Shown piece after piece: positions 16,774 to 24,331 of a stretch of 64,000 bases of DNA. A program made the position numbers and the translations under genes. The DNA lies in the NCBI RefSeq assembly GCF_947503415.1, contig NZ_CANNDS010000001.1, forward strand, positions 682,001 through 746,000, read 5' to 3'. Within the stretch, counting starts at the first letter, position 1; every line of letters starts with the position of its first letter. Origin of the DNA: an uncultured Tateyamaria sp. (lineage in GTDB: Bacteria; Pseudomonadota; Alphaproteobacteria; Rhodobacterales; Rhodobacteraceae). The notes under the pieces are model-generated. The model did no database searches. It was not told the DNA's origin and saw only the letters and a program-made list of their open reading frames with translations.

Positions 16774-16923
16774 ATGAACCTGACACTTTAGCAGGCTCAG
16801 CACATCATCGATGACTGTCTGAACCGATGCCAGATTCTTGATCCGCAACCTCTCGCCTTTGTGCTGTTGGACGGCGCGGCCTCACGTTTTTTCCGTCGCG
16901 CGCGGGGAGCCGGCCAAGGTTGA
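16774..16923 (+). pseudogene. Relic of a GlcG/HbpS heme-binding-family gene
   Basis: Downstream of the CoA-transferase, ATG 16774 (after an AAAGGAAG ribosome-binding site) opens a frame reading MNLTL, then a TAG stop, then QAQHIIDDCLNRCQILDPQP and LAFVLLDGAASRFFRRARG before it ends at 16923. The pattern LTL-x-QA-x-xIIDxxL...PLAxxVLDxxG...FxRxxGAG is the start of GlcG/HbpS proteins, which are often found in glycolate, propanediol and TRAP operons. The early stop and the loss of the remaining two thirds make it a decayed remnant of the last gene of the operon. Confidence 0.55.
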
Positions 16924-16934
16924 GCGCCCTGCCC

Positions 16935-17990
16935 TCACTCTGCTGGCGAGAAGCCTGTTATCAGTTGCTTCAATCCAAAGCTTGCGCCTGCAAAGATGGC
17001 AAGGAACGCAACCGGTGCGCTGAATGCCAATGTCGAGAACGCGGAAATGCCCTGACCGACGCTGCAACCAACGGCCAGAATAGCCCCCGGCCCCATCAGT
17101 GCGGCACCCGCGATCTGGCGTCGCAACTCTCTTGGATCCTCGCACGCTTCCCAGCGGAAATGCCCTTTGGAATACGATCCCATTGCCGCACCAATCATCA
17201 CGCCAACGACGGATCCGACGCTGAACGACAATGTGGTGGCAGAGGCCGTCATCACATAGAATAGCGTGTCGCCGATTGGTGCGACGAAGCTGTGGGTCTC
17301 AATGGGTTCGGGTTCAAATCCGATGCTTGCGACCCAGTATGTGCCGATCCATCCCGATACGATGACAAGGCCGACAACGCCGCCCCAGAACACGTGCTTC
17401 GGTGAGCGTCGCATTTCAGAGCTCGAAAGCCCCGCAACGATTATCATTGCCCCAATGATCAGACCGGTCAAAAGCGGCGAGATGCCGAAATGTACGTCGA
17501 ACAACTGGCCCAGGCCCTGTGGGCTTGTCGCACCCGTCTCGACCGGAAAGAGCCAGACGCGTGCATGTGCCAGCGGCCCCGACATTACGAAATATGCGGA
17601 CAGCCCCATCACGATCACAATCACAAAGGATCGCAGATCACCGCCACCCAGCCGCGCCAACGCGCCGTAGCCGCAATTGCCGCTCATCGCCATGCCGTAA
17701 CCGAACATCAGCCCGCCGATGACCGTACCAAGTGGATTCCAGACCCGATCAAGATAGGCAGATGCACCAGCATCAAACATGTTCAGAAACATGGCAACAT
17801 GCGTTCCGATGATCGCGACACCGATGGCAATTGCCCACATACGCAAGCGTCTGTCATCAGATCCGTAAAGCACATCCTCAATCGCGCCCAGCGTGCAAAA
17901 GCGCCCAATGCGCGCGGCAAGGCCAAGGGCGATGCCGCCCAACAGTCCAATCAAAGCAACGGTGTTGGCTTCACCAAGCAGGTCCAGCAT
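16935..17990 (-). CDS. soxT: YeeE/YedE-family sulfur-compound transporter (SoxT-like)
   Basis: A 351-residue polytopic membrane protein of the YeeE/YedE (TsuA-like) family, with about ten hydrophobic segments. Conserved cysteines lie in family loops: RIGRFCTLGAIEDVLYG, MAMSGNCGYGALARLGGG and ILAVGCSVGQGISAFS. In thiosulfate transporters such cysteines line the path. The start ATG 17988-17990 has an ideal GGGAGGAAG upstream; the longer frame is not needed. It is the third gene of the soxS-soxR-soxT unit, the position of soxT in Paracoccus, and probably carries a sulfur compound across the inner membrane. Confidence 0.85.
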   Translation of the reverse strand: MLDLLGEANTVALIGLLGGIALGLAARIGRFCTLGAIEDVLYGSDDRRLRMWAIAIGVAIIGTHVAMFLNMFDAGASAYLDRVWNPLGTVIGGLMFGYGMAMSGNCGYGALARLGGGDLRSFVIVIVMGLSAYFVMSGPLAHARVWLFPVETGATSPQGLGQLFDVHFGISPLLTGLIIGAMIIVAGLSSSEMRRSPKHVFWGGVVGLVIVSGWIGTYWVASIGFEPEPIETHSFVAPIGDTLFYVMTASATTLSFSVGSVVGVMIGAAMGSYSKGHFRWEACEDPRELRRQIAGAALMGPGAILAVGCSVGQGISAFSTLAFSAPVAFLAIFAGASFGLKQLITGFSPAE

Positions 17991-18032
17991 GTCGGCTTCC
18001 TCCCGAGGACCGATCACTGGCGAGGCGACCGG

Positions 18033-18416
18033 TCAGTCTTCCCTGCAAAACAGGTCGTAGACGACTTCCATGATTTGCCGGGGCCGGTCATCTGTCAAGC
18101 TGTAGTAGATCGCCTTGCCATCCCGCCGGGGTTTGACCAACCCCTCCAGCCGCAAACGGGACAGCTGCTGCGACACCGCCGCTTGCCGGGCGGACAGCAG
18201 GTCCTCAAGTTCGGTGACCGACTTCTCGCCCGACGCCAGATGGCACAGGATCATCAACCGCCCCTCGTGGCTGATCGCCTTGAGGAAGTTCGATGCCTCC
18301 TGGGCATTGCGCATCATCTTTTCCATGTCTTCGGCACACATATTCGCGTCGAACACAGGCAAACGGGATGCGGTATCGGTCGTTGGGTCAGGCTGGCTTG
18401 TCATATCAAGGGTCAT
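18033..18416 (-). CDS. soxR: ArsR-family sulfur-responsive repressor SoxR
   Basis: A 127-residue winged-helix repressor: helix-turn-helix in SVTELEDLLSARQAAVSQQLSRLRLEGLVKPRRDGKAIYYSL. Cysteines fall at about 27, 58 and 124. The Cys58-Cys124 spacing of 66 residues equals that of the dithiol pair reported for the persulfide sensors SqrR/BigR, so it probably forms a polysulfide bridge on sulfide stress and releases DNA. ATTC-N8-GAAT repeats, the operator type of that group, lie before soxX and the soxG-like gene, and a one-mismatch copy lies in the soxS-soxV gap. It follows soxS by 6 bp. A second ATG 12 bp downstream is an alternative start. Confidence 0.9.
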   Translation of the reverse strand: MTLDMTSQPDPTTDTASRLPVFDANMCAEDMEKMMRNAQEASNFLKAISHEGRLMILCHLASGEKSVTELEDLLSARQAAVSQQLSRLRLEGLVKPRRDGKAIYYSLTDDRPRQIMEVVYDLFCRED

Positions 18417-18422
18417 AGCTTT

Positions 18423-18791
18423 TTACCCGGTCTTGTCCAATGGGATGTCGGCGCGTTCAAACATCATTGTGAGCAGGCCCCAAAAGAAATCCTCGCCCGG
18501 ATAACCTTCGATCCGGCCAACTTCGGCACCGTCCTCGACCAGAATGAAGGTTGGCGTGAAGTGTACGCGCTGCACAAAGGTGACGTCCGGCGCCTCACCG
18601 CGAAGGTCATAACGCTGCAACGGGGCCGTCTTGCCTTCAGCTGTCTTGGGATAGATGTGGGCGATTTCCTCGTTCCACTTGGCGCACCAATAGCATCCAT
18701 CCTCCTCCGCCATCAGCAGATAAGTGTCCGCCCAAAGGTTGAACGGAAGCCACGTCAGGACCGTGACGGCAAGTATGCGCAGTGGCTTCAC
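18423..18791 (-). CDS. soxS: Periplasmic thioredoxin-like protein SoxS
   Basis: A 122-residue thioredoxin-fold protein with an N-terminal signal segment (to about residue 21) and the redox motif CYWC (GCYWCAKW), followed by the cis-proline region FTPTFILVEDG. SoxS keeps SoxYZ in an active reduced state in Paracoccus. It begins with GTG 18789-18791 preceded by GGAG. It heads the leftward soxS-soxR-soxT unit and is divergent from soxV; the shared gap holds a candidate SoxR site. Confidence 0.88.
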   Translation of the reverse strand: MKPLRILAVTVLTWLPFNLWADTYLLMAEEDGCYWCAKWNEEIAHIYPKTAEGKTAPLQRYDLRGEAPDVTFVQRVHFTPTFILVEDGAEVGRIEGYPGEDFFWGLLTMMFERADIPLDKTG

Positions 18792-18871
18792 AAGATCGCT
18801 CCGATTGACGCCATTTCATAATTCATCATAATCTAATTTTTGAATGTCTCAAGACAAAGGGCCGCCAAACC
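18792..18871. promoter_or_regulatory. Divergent soxS/soxV promoter region with candidate SoxR site
   Basis: An 80-bp AT-rich gap. AATC-N8-GAAT at 18830-18845 differs from the perfect ATTC-N8-GAAT sites elsewhere in the locus only by an inverted AT pair in the left half. Its position allows control of both soxS and soxV. The Paracoccus SoxR protein is known to act at the corresponding gap. Confidence 0.5.
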
Positions 18872-19612
18872 ATGTTTGATGTGACATATTTGGGCGCTTT
18901 GCTTGCAGGTCTGCTGTCTTTTCTGTCGCCCTGTATCCTGCCGATTGTGCCGTTTTACCTCAGCTATCTTGCCGGCGTCGGCATGAACCAGATCTCTGCA
19001 CAGGCCGACATGACGCCTCAGGTGCGCATGCGTGCCTTTCTGGCGGCCTGTTGCTTTGCGCTTGGGGTCATCACCGTCTTCATGGGGCTGGGCGCCACGG
19101 CCACGGCGTTCGGGCAGATGGTGCGCGACTATTTCGATATCCTGCGGTGGGTGGCCGCGGCCATCATCATTGCAATGGGCCTGCATTTCCTTGGCGTCTT
19201 GCGGATCGGGTTTTTATACCGTCAGCTCCGGGCAGATGCCGGGAACACGTCGAACGTGGGTCTGTTGGGCGCTTTTGTCATCGGGCTTGCCTTCGCCTTT
19301 GGCTGGACACCCTGCGTGGGGCCGGTGCTGGCCGCCATCCTGTTCACCGCCGCAGGACAGGAAACGGCTGGTCAGGGGGCCACCCTATTGTTCGTCTATG
19401 GGCTAGGCATGACCCTGCCCTTCATAGCAGCGGCGCTTTTCATCGGTCCGTTCATGCGGTTCATGGCGCAGTTTCGCCGCCACCTTGGACTTGTCGAAAA
19501 GATCATGGGCGCACTTCTGATCCTGTTCGGCGTGCTGATCGCCACAAATTCCATCAACTACATCGCGCAATGGATGCTGGAGCACGTCCCGTGGTTCAGC
19601 GCCATTGGCTAA
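18872..19612 (+). CDS. soxV: Thiol-electron transporter SoxV (CcdA/DsbD family)
   Basis: A 246-residue CcdA-type protein with about six membrane segments and the two functional cysteines in SFLSPCILPIVPFYLSYLAG and GWTPCVGPVLAAI. It moves reducing equivalents from cytoplasmic thioredoxin across the membrane to periplasmic SoxW and, through SoxS/W, to SoxYZ. soxW follows 15 bp downstream. The start ATG 18872 has a modest AAAGGG upstream. Confidence 0.93.
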   Translation: MFDVTYLGALLAGLLSFLSPCILPIVPFYLSYLAGVGMNQISAQADMTPQVRMRAFLAACCFALGVITVFMGLGATATAFGQMVRDYFDILRWVAAAIIIAMGLHFLGVLRIGFLYRQLRADAGNTSNVGLLGAFVIGLAFAFGWTPCVGPVLAAILFTAAGQETAGQGATLLFVYGLGMTLPFIAAALFIGPFMRFMAQFRRHLGLVEKIMGALLILFGVLIATNSINYIAQWMLEHVPWFSAIG

Positions 19613-19627
19613 ACCGGGAGACTTGCC

Positions 19628-20188
19628 ATGTTTCGCTTATTTGCCCTTTTGACCGCCCTGATTCTCGCCTTTCAGGTGAACGCCGCCGAGCTTGGCGATG
19701 ACGGCCTGCACAAGGCGCCGTGGATGCGCGATACGTTCAAGGATTTGACCGAAGATCTGGAAGAGGCCAATGCCGAAGGCAAGCGCCTGATGGTCATGGT
19801 CGAACAACGCGGCTGCATCTACTGCAAGAAGATGCACGAGGAAGTCTTTGTCGTGCCCGAGGTGGCGCAATATATCGAGGACAACTTCTTTGTCGTGCAG
19901 ATCAACATGTTTGGTGATGTTGACGTCACCGACTTCGACGGCACCACCCTGCCCGAAAAGGATATGGTCAAACGCTGGGGCGCGCTGTTTACCCCCAGCA
20001 TCTACTTTTTTCCCGAAGAGGTGGCGGACGATGTGATCGCAACACAGGCCGCTGTGGCAAACATGCCGGGCGCGTTCGGGCGCTGGACCACTTTCAACAT
20101 GCTGAACTGGGTTGTCGAGAAGGGCTATGACGGGGACGAGCCGTTCCAGAAATACCACGCGCGGAAGTTCGAAGAGCAGAACGGATAG
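19628..20188 (+). CDS. soxW: Periplasmic thioredoxin SoxW
   Basis: A 186-residue exported thioredoxin-like protein: signal peptide to about residue 20 (FQVNAAEL) and the redox site EQRGCIYCKKMHEEVF, followed by a thioredoxin fold with LFTPSIYFFPEE as the cis-proline loop. It receives electrons from SoxV. It is the last gene before the soxX promoter gap. Confidence 0.9.
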   Translation: MFRLFALLTALILAFQVNAAELGDDGLHKAPWMRDTFKDLTEDLEEANAEGKRLMVMVEQRGCIYCKKMHEEVFVVPEVAQYIEDNFFVVQINMFGDVDVTDFDGTTLPEKDMVKRWGALFTPSIYFFPEEVADDVIATQAAVANMPGAFGRWTTFNMLNWVVEKGYDGDEPFQKYHARKFEEQNG

Positions 20189-20252
20189 TCACCTTGCTGC
20201 AGGTGCGAGAAAAATCTTGCGTCTCATGCTGCAACTGCGAACAGATACAAAA

Positions 20253-20268
20253 ATTCATGTAGTTGAAT
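20253..20268. promoter_or_regulatory. Perfect ATTC-N8-GAAT SoxR operator candidate upstream of soxX
   Basis: ATTC-ATGTAGTT-GAAT is a perfect inverted repeat of the SqrR/BigR operator form. It abuts a plausible promoter: TTGATA (20269-20274), 17 bp, TGTACA (20292-20297), 44 bp before soxX. The placement next to the -35 box fits repression by SoxR in the absence of reduced sulfur. Confidence 0.65.
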
Positions 20269-20343
20269 TTGATATTGCTCAACCGTGAATGTGTACAGTA
20301 GTGTACCCCCAAGAACGGACGGGAATCGTCCAAGGGAGGGTGC

Positions 20344-20820
20344 ATGAAACACATAATTGGACTAGGTCTGGCCGCGACATTTGCAGCCACCATCGTTGGC
20401 GCGGAGGCTGTGAAGCCCACGCAGGTTGTTTTTGAGGATGGCGCGATTGCCGCTTCCCTCAGCGGGGCGGCTGGTGACGCGGAAAACGGTGCCATCCTGA
20501 TGAACAAGGGATCGGGCAACTGCATCGCCTGCCATTCGGTGGATGCCCTGTCGGACCTGCCCTTCCACGGCGAGGTTGGCCCGCCCCTTGATGGCGTTGC
20601 AGACCGTTGGAGCGAAGCGGAACTGCGCGGGATCGTGGCCGACGCAAAGATGATGTTCGACGGCACGGTGATGCCATCGTTCTACAAAACGACGGGTTTC
20701 ACCCGTCTTGGTGATGCCTACACCGGCAAGGCCCATGCTGACGGTGAGGTCCAACCCCTTTTGACAGCTCAGGACATCGAGGACGTTGTCGCGTTCCTTG
20801 TGACCCTGAAAGAAGAATGA
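20344..20820 (+). CDS. soxX: Sulfur oxidation c-type cytochrome SoxX
   Basis: A 158-residue monoheme cytochrome: signal peptide to about residue 20 and one heme motif CIACH (GNCIACHSVDAL), with a C-terminal methionine-bearing loop (GTVMPSFYKTTGF) as the likely distal ligand. SoxX pairs with SoxA to attach thiosulfate oxidatively to the SoxY cysteine. It opens the soxXYZA block and is preceded by GGGAGGG. Confidence 0.95.
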   Translation: MKHIIGLGLAATFAATIVGAEAVKPTQVVFEDGAIAASLSGAAGDAENGAILMNKGSGNCIACHSVDALSDLPFHGEVGPPLDGVADRWSEAELRGIVADAKMMFDGTVMPSFYKTTGFTRLGDAYTGKAHADGEVQPLLTAQDIEDVVAFLVTLKEE

Positions 20821-20842
20821 ACCGAGACAACTGGAGCGTTCC

Positions 20843-21265
20843 ATGGAACTGACACGGCGAAAACTGCTTGTAATTGGCTCTGGCGCGGTCGCGCTGTCGA
20901 GCCTGACCGGCCTACCGGCCTTTGCCAGCCTGACCGACGACGCAATTGCGGAACTGACGGGCGGCGCAGAGGTGGGCGAAGGTGCGGTGACGATCACGGC
21001 CCCCGAGATTGCCGAGAATGGCAACACCGTTCCCATCGAGGTGTCGGCCCCCGGCGCGGTGGCGATCACGCTTTACGCGGACGGCAACCCGGTGCCCAAT
21101 GTGGCCACCATCAGATTCGGCCCGCTCAGCGCATCGCGCAGCGCATCCACGCGCATCCGTCTGGCCACCACGCAGGACGTCATTGCCATCGCACAGATGG
21201 AAGACGGCTCGTTCCAGAAGGCATCGGCCAACGTGAAAGTGACCATCGGCGGCTGCGGCGGCTGA
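20843..21265 (+). CDS. soxY: Thiosulfate carrier protein SoxY
   Basis: A 140-residue protein with a twin-arginine signal (LTRRKLLVIGSGAVALSSL) and the defining C-terminal swinging arm GGCGG, whose cysteine carries the sulfur substrate through the cycle. SoxZ lacks a signal and is presumably co-exported with SoxY through Tat. It lies between soxX and soxZ. Confidence 0.97.
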   Translation: MELTRRKLLVIGSGAVALSSLTGLPAFASLTDDAIAELTGGAEVGEGAVTITAPEIAENGNTVPIEVSAPGAVAITLYADGNPVPNVATIRFGPLSASRSASTRIRLATTQDVIAIAQMEDGSFQKASANVKVTIGGCGG

Positions 21266-21327
21266 TCTTACAATCTGCCCACCCGCACACGGCGGATGTC
21301 GGGCACCAGATATTGGAGAGAGAGAAC

Positions 21328-21657
21328 ATGGCATCCGGAGTGAAACCCCGCGTAAAAGTCCCCAAAACGGCGGCTGCTGGCGACACGATCACGATCAAGA
21401 CCCTGATCAGCCACAAGATGGAAAGTGGCCAGCGCAAGGACGATGACGGCAACGTCATCCCCCGCTCGATCATCAACCGCTTCACAGCCGATTTCAACGG
21501 CCAGAACGTGATCGATGTCACGCTGGAACCCGCGATTTCGACCAACCCGTATTTCCAGTTCGAAGCCATCGTGCCGGAATCCGGCGAGTTCCAGTTCACC
21601 TGGTACGACGATGACGGTGACGTCTACGAAACAGCCAAGAAGATCGACGTCTCTTAA
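21328..21657 (+). CDS. soxZ: Thiosulfate carrier subunit SoxZ
   Basis: A 109-residue immunoglobulin-like protein, MASGVKPRVKVPKTAAAGDT to VYETAKKIDVS, the normal SoxZ length and start. There is no signal peptide. It forms the heterodimer with SoxY that presents the carrier arm to SoxXA, SoxB and SoxCD. The start ATG 21328 follows GGAGAGAG; a slightly earlier ATG at 21313 is within the leader. Confidence 0.96.
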   Translation: MASGVKPRVKVPKTAAAGDTITIKTLISHKMESGQRKDDDGNVIPRSIINRFTADFNGQNVIDVTLEPAISTNPYFQFEAIVPESGEFQFTWYDDDGDVYETAKKIDVS

Positions 21658-21688
21658 GAAGACGGGGTCTCGCCAGGGAGGGACACTA

Positions 21689-22522
21689 ATGAACTTGAAA
21701 CCATGGATAGCAGCCGCCGTCATAGGGATGGCCGGGGCCGCGTTCGCGCAAGATGACAGCACGCTGTCGATCGATGGCGAGGATTTCGTCACCGAAACAG
21801 CCGCGCCCGCGCATCTGGACAACCTCAGCACGATCTATTCGGGCTGGCGCTTCCGTACGCCTGAAACGCAGGCGCTGCAGATTGATGACTTCGACAACCC
21901 GGCCATGATCTTTGTCGACCAAGGCATTGACCTCTTCAACGCGGTCGACGGCACCGAGGGCAAGTCCTGCGCTTCGTGTCACACGGGCGGGCCAGAGGAA
22001 TTTGCAGGTCTGCACGCCCAGATGCCAAAGGTCGTTGATGGCAAGCTGGTCGTGATGGAAGATCTGATCAACACCCACCGCCAAGAGGTGATGGGCGCAG
22101 AGCCATGGAAATGGTCCGGGGCCGACATGCAGGCCATGGTCGCCCTGATCGGGCTGCAATCGCGCGGTATGCCGATGGACGTGGTGATTGACGGTGACGC
22201 CGCCCCGTTTTGGGAAAAAGGCAAAGAGATCTACTACACCCGCTACGGTCAGCTCGAACTGTCGTGCTCCAACTGTCACGAAGACAACTACGGCAACATG
22301 ATCCGCGCCGACCACCTCAGCCAGGGCCAGATCAACGGCTTTCCGACCTATCGTCTGAAACAGGCCAAGCTGATCTCGCGGCACAACCGGTTCCGTGGCT
22401 GTATCCGCGACACACGGGCCGAAACATTTGCCGAAGGGTCGGACGAGTTCAAGGCGCTTGAGCTTTATGTGGCAAGCCGCGCAAACGGGCTGGATATCGA
22501 AACACCTGCTGTTCGCCAGTAG
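21689..22522 (+). CDS. soxA: L-cysteine S-thiosulfotransferase SoxA (diheme)
   Basis: A 277-residue exported cytochrome with signal peptide MNLKPWIAAAVIGMAGAAFA, two heme motifs (SCASCHTGG and SCSNCHEDNYGN) and the catalytic cysteine in RFRGCIRDTRAE, where a cysteine persulfide ligates the active heme. Both CxxCH sites are intact, so this is the diheme form. With SoxX it conjugates thiosulfate to SoxY. The start ATG 21689 is preceded by GGGAGGG. A strong hairpin follows the stop, before soxB. Confidence 0.96.
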   Translation: MNLKPWIAAAVIGMAGAAFAQDDSTLSIDGEDFVTETAAPAHLDNLSTIYSGWRFRTPETQALQIDDFDNPAMIFVDQGIDLFNAVDGTEGKSCASCHTGGPEEFAGLHAQMPKVVDGKLVVMEDLINTHRQEVMGAEPWKWSGADMQAMVALIGLQSRGMPMDVVIDGDAAPFWEKGKEIYYTRYGQLELSCSNCHEDNYGNMIRADHLSQGQINGFPTYRLKQAKLISRHNRFRGCIRDTRAETFAEGSDEFKALELYVASRANGLDIETPAVRQ

Positions 22523-22531
22523 GCAAACAAA

Positions 22532-22562
22532 AAAGGGGCGCGCAGGCATGCTGCGCCCCTTT
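22532..22562 (+). terminator. Hairpin between soxA and soxB (terminator/processing element)
   Basis: AAAGGGGC and GCCCCTTT arms enclose an inner GCAG/CTGC stem and a 5-nt loop; the 3' arm ends in TTTCT. It sits in the 90-bp gap inside the sox operon and looks like a rho-independent terminator or mRNA end, implying a separate or attenuated expression of soxB onward. Confidence 0.6.
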
Positions 22563-22581
22563 CTGCACTAATTAAATTCAA

Positions 22582-22593
22582 ATATGCGCATAT
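22582..22593. promoter_or_regulatory. Palindrome before soxB (possible internal promoter/operator)
   Basis: ATATGCGCATAT is a perfect 12-bp palindrome in an AT-rich stretch just after the soxA hairpin and 20 bp before the soxB start. It may be part of an internal promoter that restores transcription of soxB-CDEF. Confidence 0.35.
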
Positions 22594-22612
22594 GTACTAA
22601 AGGACACGAACC

Positions 22613-24313
22613 ATGATCTCGCGGCGGGACTTTCTTCAGGTTGGTATGGCGGCCTCGGCGCTGATCGGCGCATCGGGGTTTGGCAACTGGGCGCGGCTGG
22701 CCGCCCAACAGGCGCTTACGCAGGACCAACTGCTGAACTTTGACACGTTCGGCAACGTATCGCTGATCCACATCACCGACATCCATGCGCAACTGAAACC
22801 AATCTATTTCCGCGAACCCTCGGTGAACATCGGCGTCGGCGGCAACAAAGGCGCAGTACCGCATGTGACCGGCGCTGACTTCCGCAAGCTCTATGGCATC
22901 GACGATGGCTCGCCCGCGCATTACGCGCTCAGCTCCGGCGACTTCTCCTCGCTTGCCCAAGGCTATGGCCGCGTCGGCGGGCTGGACCGGGTTGCCACCG
23001 TGATCAAGGCGATCCGCGCCGACCGCCCCGATGCGATCCTGCTGGATGGCGGCGACACGTGGCACGGATCCTACACCTGCCTCAAGACCCAAGGCCAGGA
23101 CATGGTCAACGTGATGAACGCGTTGAACCCTGACGCCATGACCTTCCATTGGGAGTTCACGCTGGGGTCCGACCGCGTGAACGAACTGGTGGAAAGCCTG
23201 CCATTCGCGGCCCTTGGCCAGAACATATTCGACGTCGAATGGGACGAACCGACAGACCTGTTCCCGCCCTACAAGATGTTCGAGCGCGGCGGCACCAAGG
23301 TGGCCGTGATCGGACAGGCGTTCCCCTACATGCCCATCGCCAACCCCGGCTGGATGTTCCCCGAATACGCCTTTGGCATCCGGGACGAGAACATGCAGGC
23401 CATGGTGGACGAGGTCCGCGCCGCTGGGGCCGAATGCGTTGTCGTACTCAGCCACAACGGCTTTGACGTCGACAAGAAAATGGCCACGGTCGTGTCGGGC
23501 ATCGACGTGATCCTGTCGGGCCACACCCATGACGCCCTGCCCGAACCCGTGGTGTCGGGCGAAACACTGATCTTCCCATCAGGCTCCAACGGCAAGTTTG
23601 TCACCCGCATTGACCTTGATATCCGCGATGGGCGCGTGCTGGGCTACAAATCCAAGCTGATCCCGATCTTTTCCGACGTGATCACGCCAGACGCCGACAT
23701 GACCGCCCTGATCGACGCCCAGCGCGCACCGTTTGAGGCCGAGTTGTCGGAAGTGATCGGTCAAACCGACAGCCTGCTCTACCGGCGCGGCAACTTCAAC
23801 GGCACGTGGGATGACCTGATCTGCGACGCCCTGCTCAGCGAGCGCGAGGCCGAGATCGCGCTCAGCCCCGGCGTGCGTTGGGGGCCATCGCTTATCCCCG
23901 GCCAGGACATCACCCGCGAGGATATCTTCAACGTCACCTCCATGACCTATGGCAAGGCGTATCGCACGGAAATGACCGGCGAATTCCTCAAGGTCGTGCT
24001 CGAAGACGTGGCCGATAACATCTTCAACCCGGACCCCTACTATCAACAGGGCGGCGACATGGTGCGCACGGGCGGGCTTGGCTACCACATCGACGTCAGC
24101 CAGCCGCAAGGCAGCCGCATCAGCAACATGACCCTGCTCAACACGGGCGAGGCGATTGATCCGGCGCGCAGCTACGTGGTCGCGGGCTGGGCTTCGGTCA
24201 ACGAAGACACCGAAGGCCCGCAAATCTGGGACGTGGTCGAAGATCACATCGCCAAGATGGGCACCGTCACCGTCAATCAGGACAACAACAGCGTCGTCGT
24301 CACCGGCGTTTAA
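22613..24313 (+). CDS. soxB: Thiosulfohydrolase SoxB
   Basis: A 566-residue periplasmic enzyme of the 5'-nucleotidase/metallophosphatase family. A twin-arginine signal (SRRDFLQVGMAASALIG) precedes the dinuclear-metal motifs HITDIHAQ, LDGGDTWHGSY, VVLSHNGFDVD and LSGHTHDALPEPV, which bind two manganese ions in characterised SoxB. The nucleotidase C-terminal domain follows. It hydrolyses the terminal sulfonate of SoxY-cysteine-S-thiosulfonate to sulfate. SoxC follows 18 bp downstream. Confidence 0.97.
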   Translation: MISRRDFLQVGMAASALIGASGFGNWARLAAQQALTQDQLLNFDTFGNVSLIHITDIHAQLKPIYFREPSVNIGVGGNKGAVPHVTGADFRKLYGIDDGSPAHYALSSGDFSSLAQGYGRVGGLDRVATVIKAIRADRPDAILLDGGDTWHGSYTCLKTQGQDMVNVMNALNPDAMTFHWEFTLGSDRVNELVESLPFAALGQNIFDVEWDEPTDLFPPYKMFERGGTKVAVIGQAFPYMPIANPGWMFPEYAFGIRDENMQAMVDEVRAAGAECVVVLSHNGFDVDKKMATVVSGIDVILSGHTHDALPEPVVSGETLIFPSGSNGKFVTRIDLDIRDGRVLGYKSKLIPIFSDVITPDADMTALIDAQRAPFEAELSEVIGQTDSLLYRRGNFNGTWDDLICDALLSEREAEIALSPGVRWGPSLIPGQDITREDIFNVTSMTYGKAYRTEMTGEFLKVVLEDVADNIFNPDPYYQQGGDMVRTGGLGYHIDVSQPQGSRISNMTLLNTGEAIDPARSYVVAGWASVNEDTEGPQIWDVVEDHIAKMGTVTVNQDNNSVVVTGV

Positions 24314-24331
24314 CCAAGGGACATCGAAACC

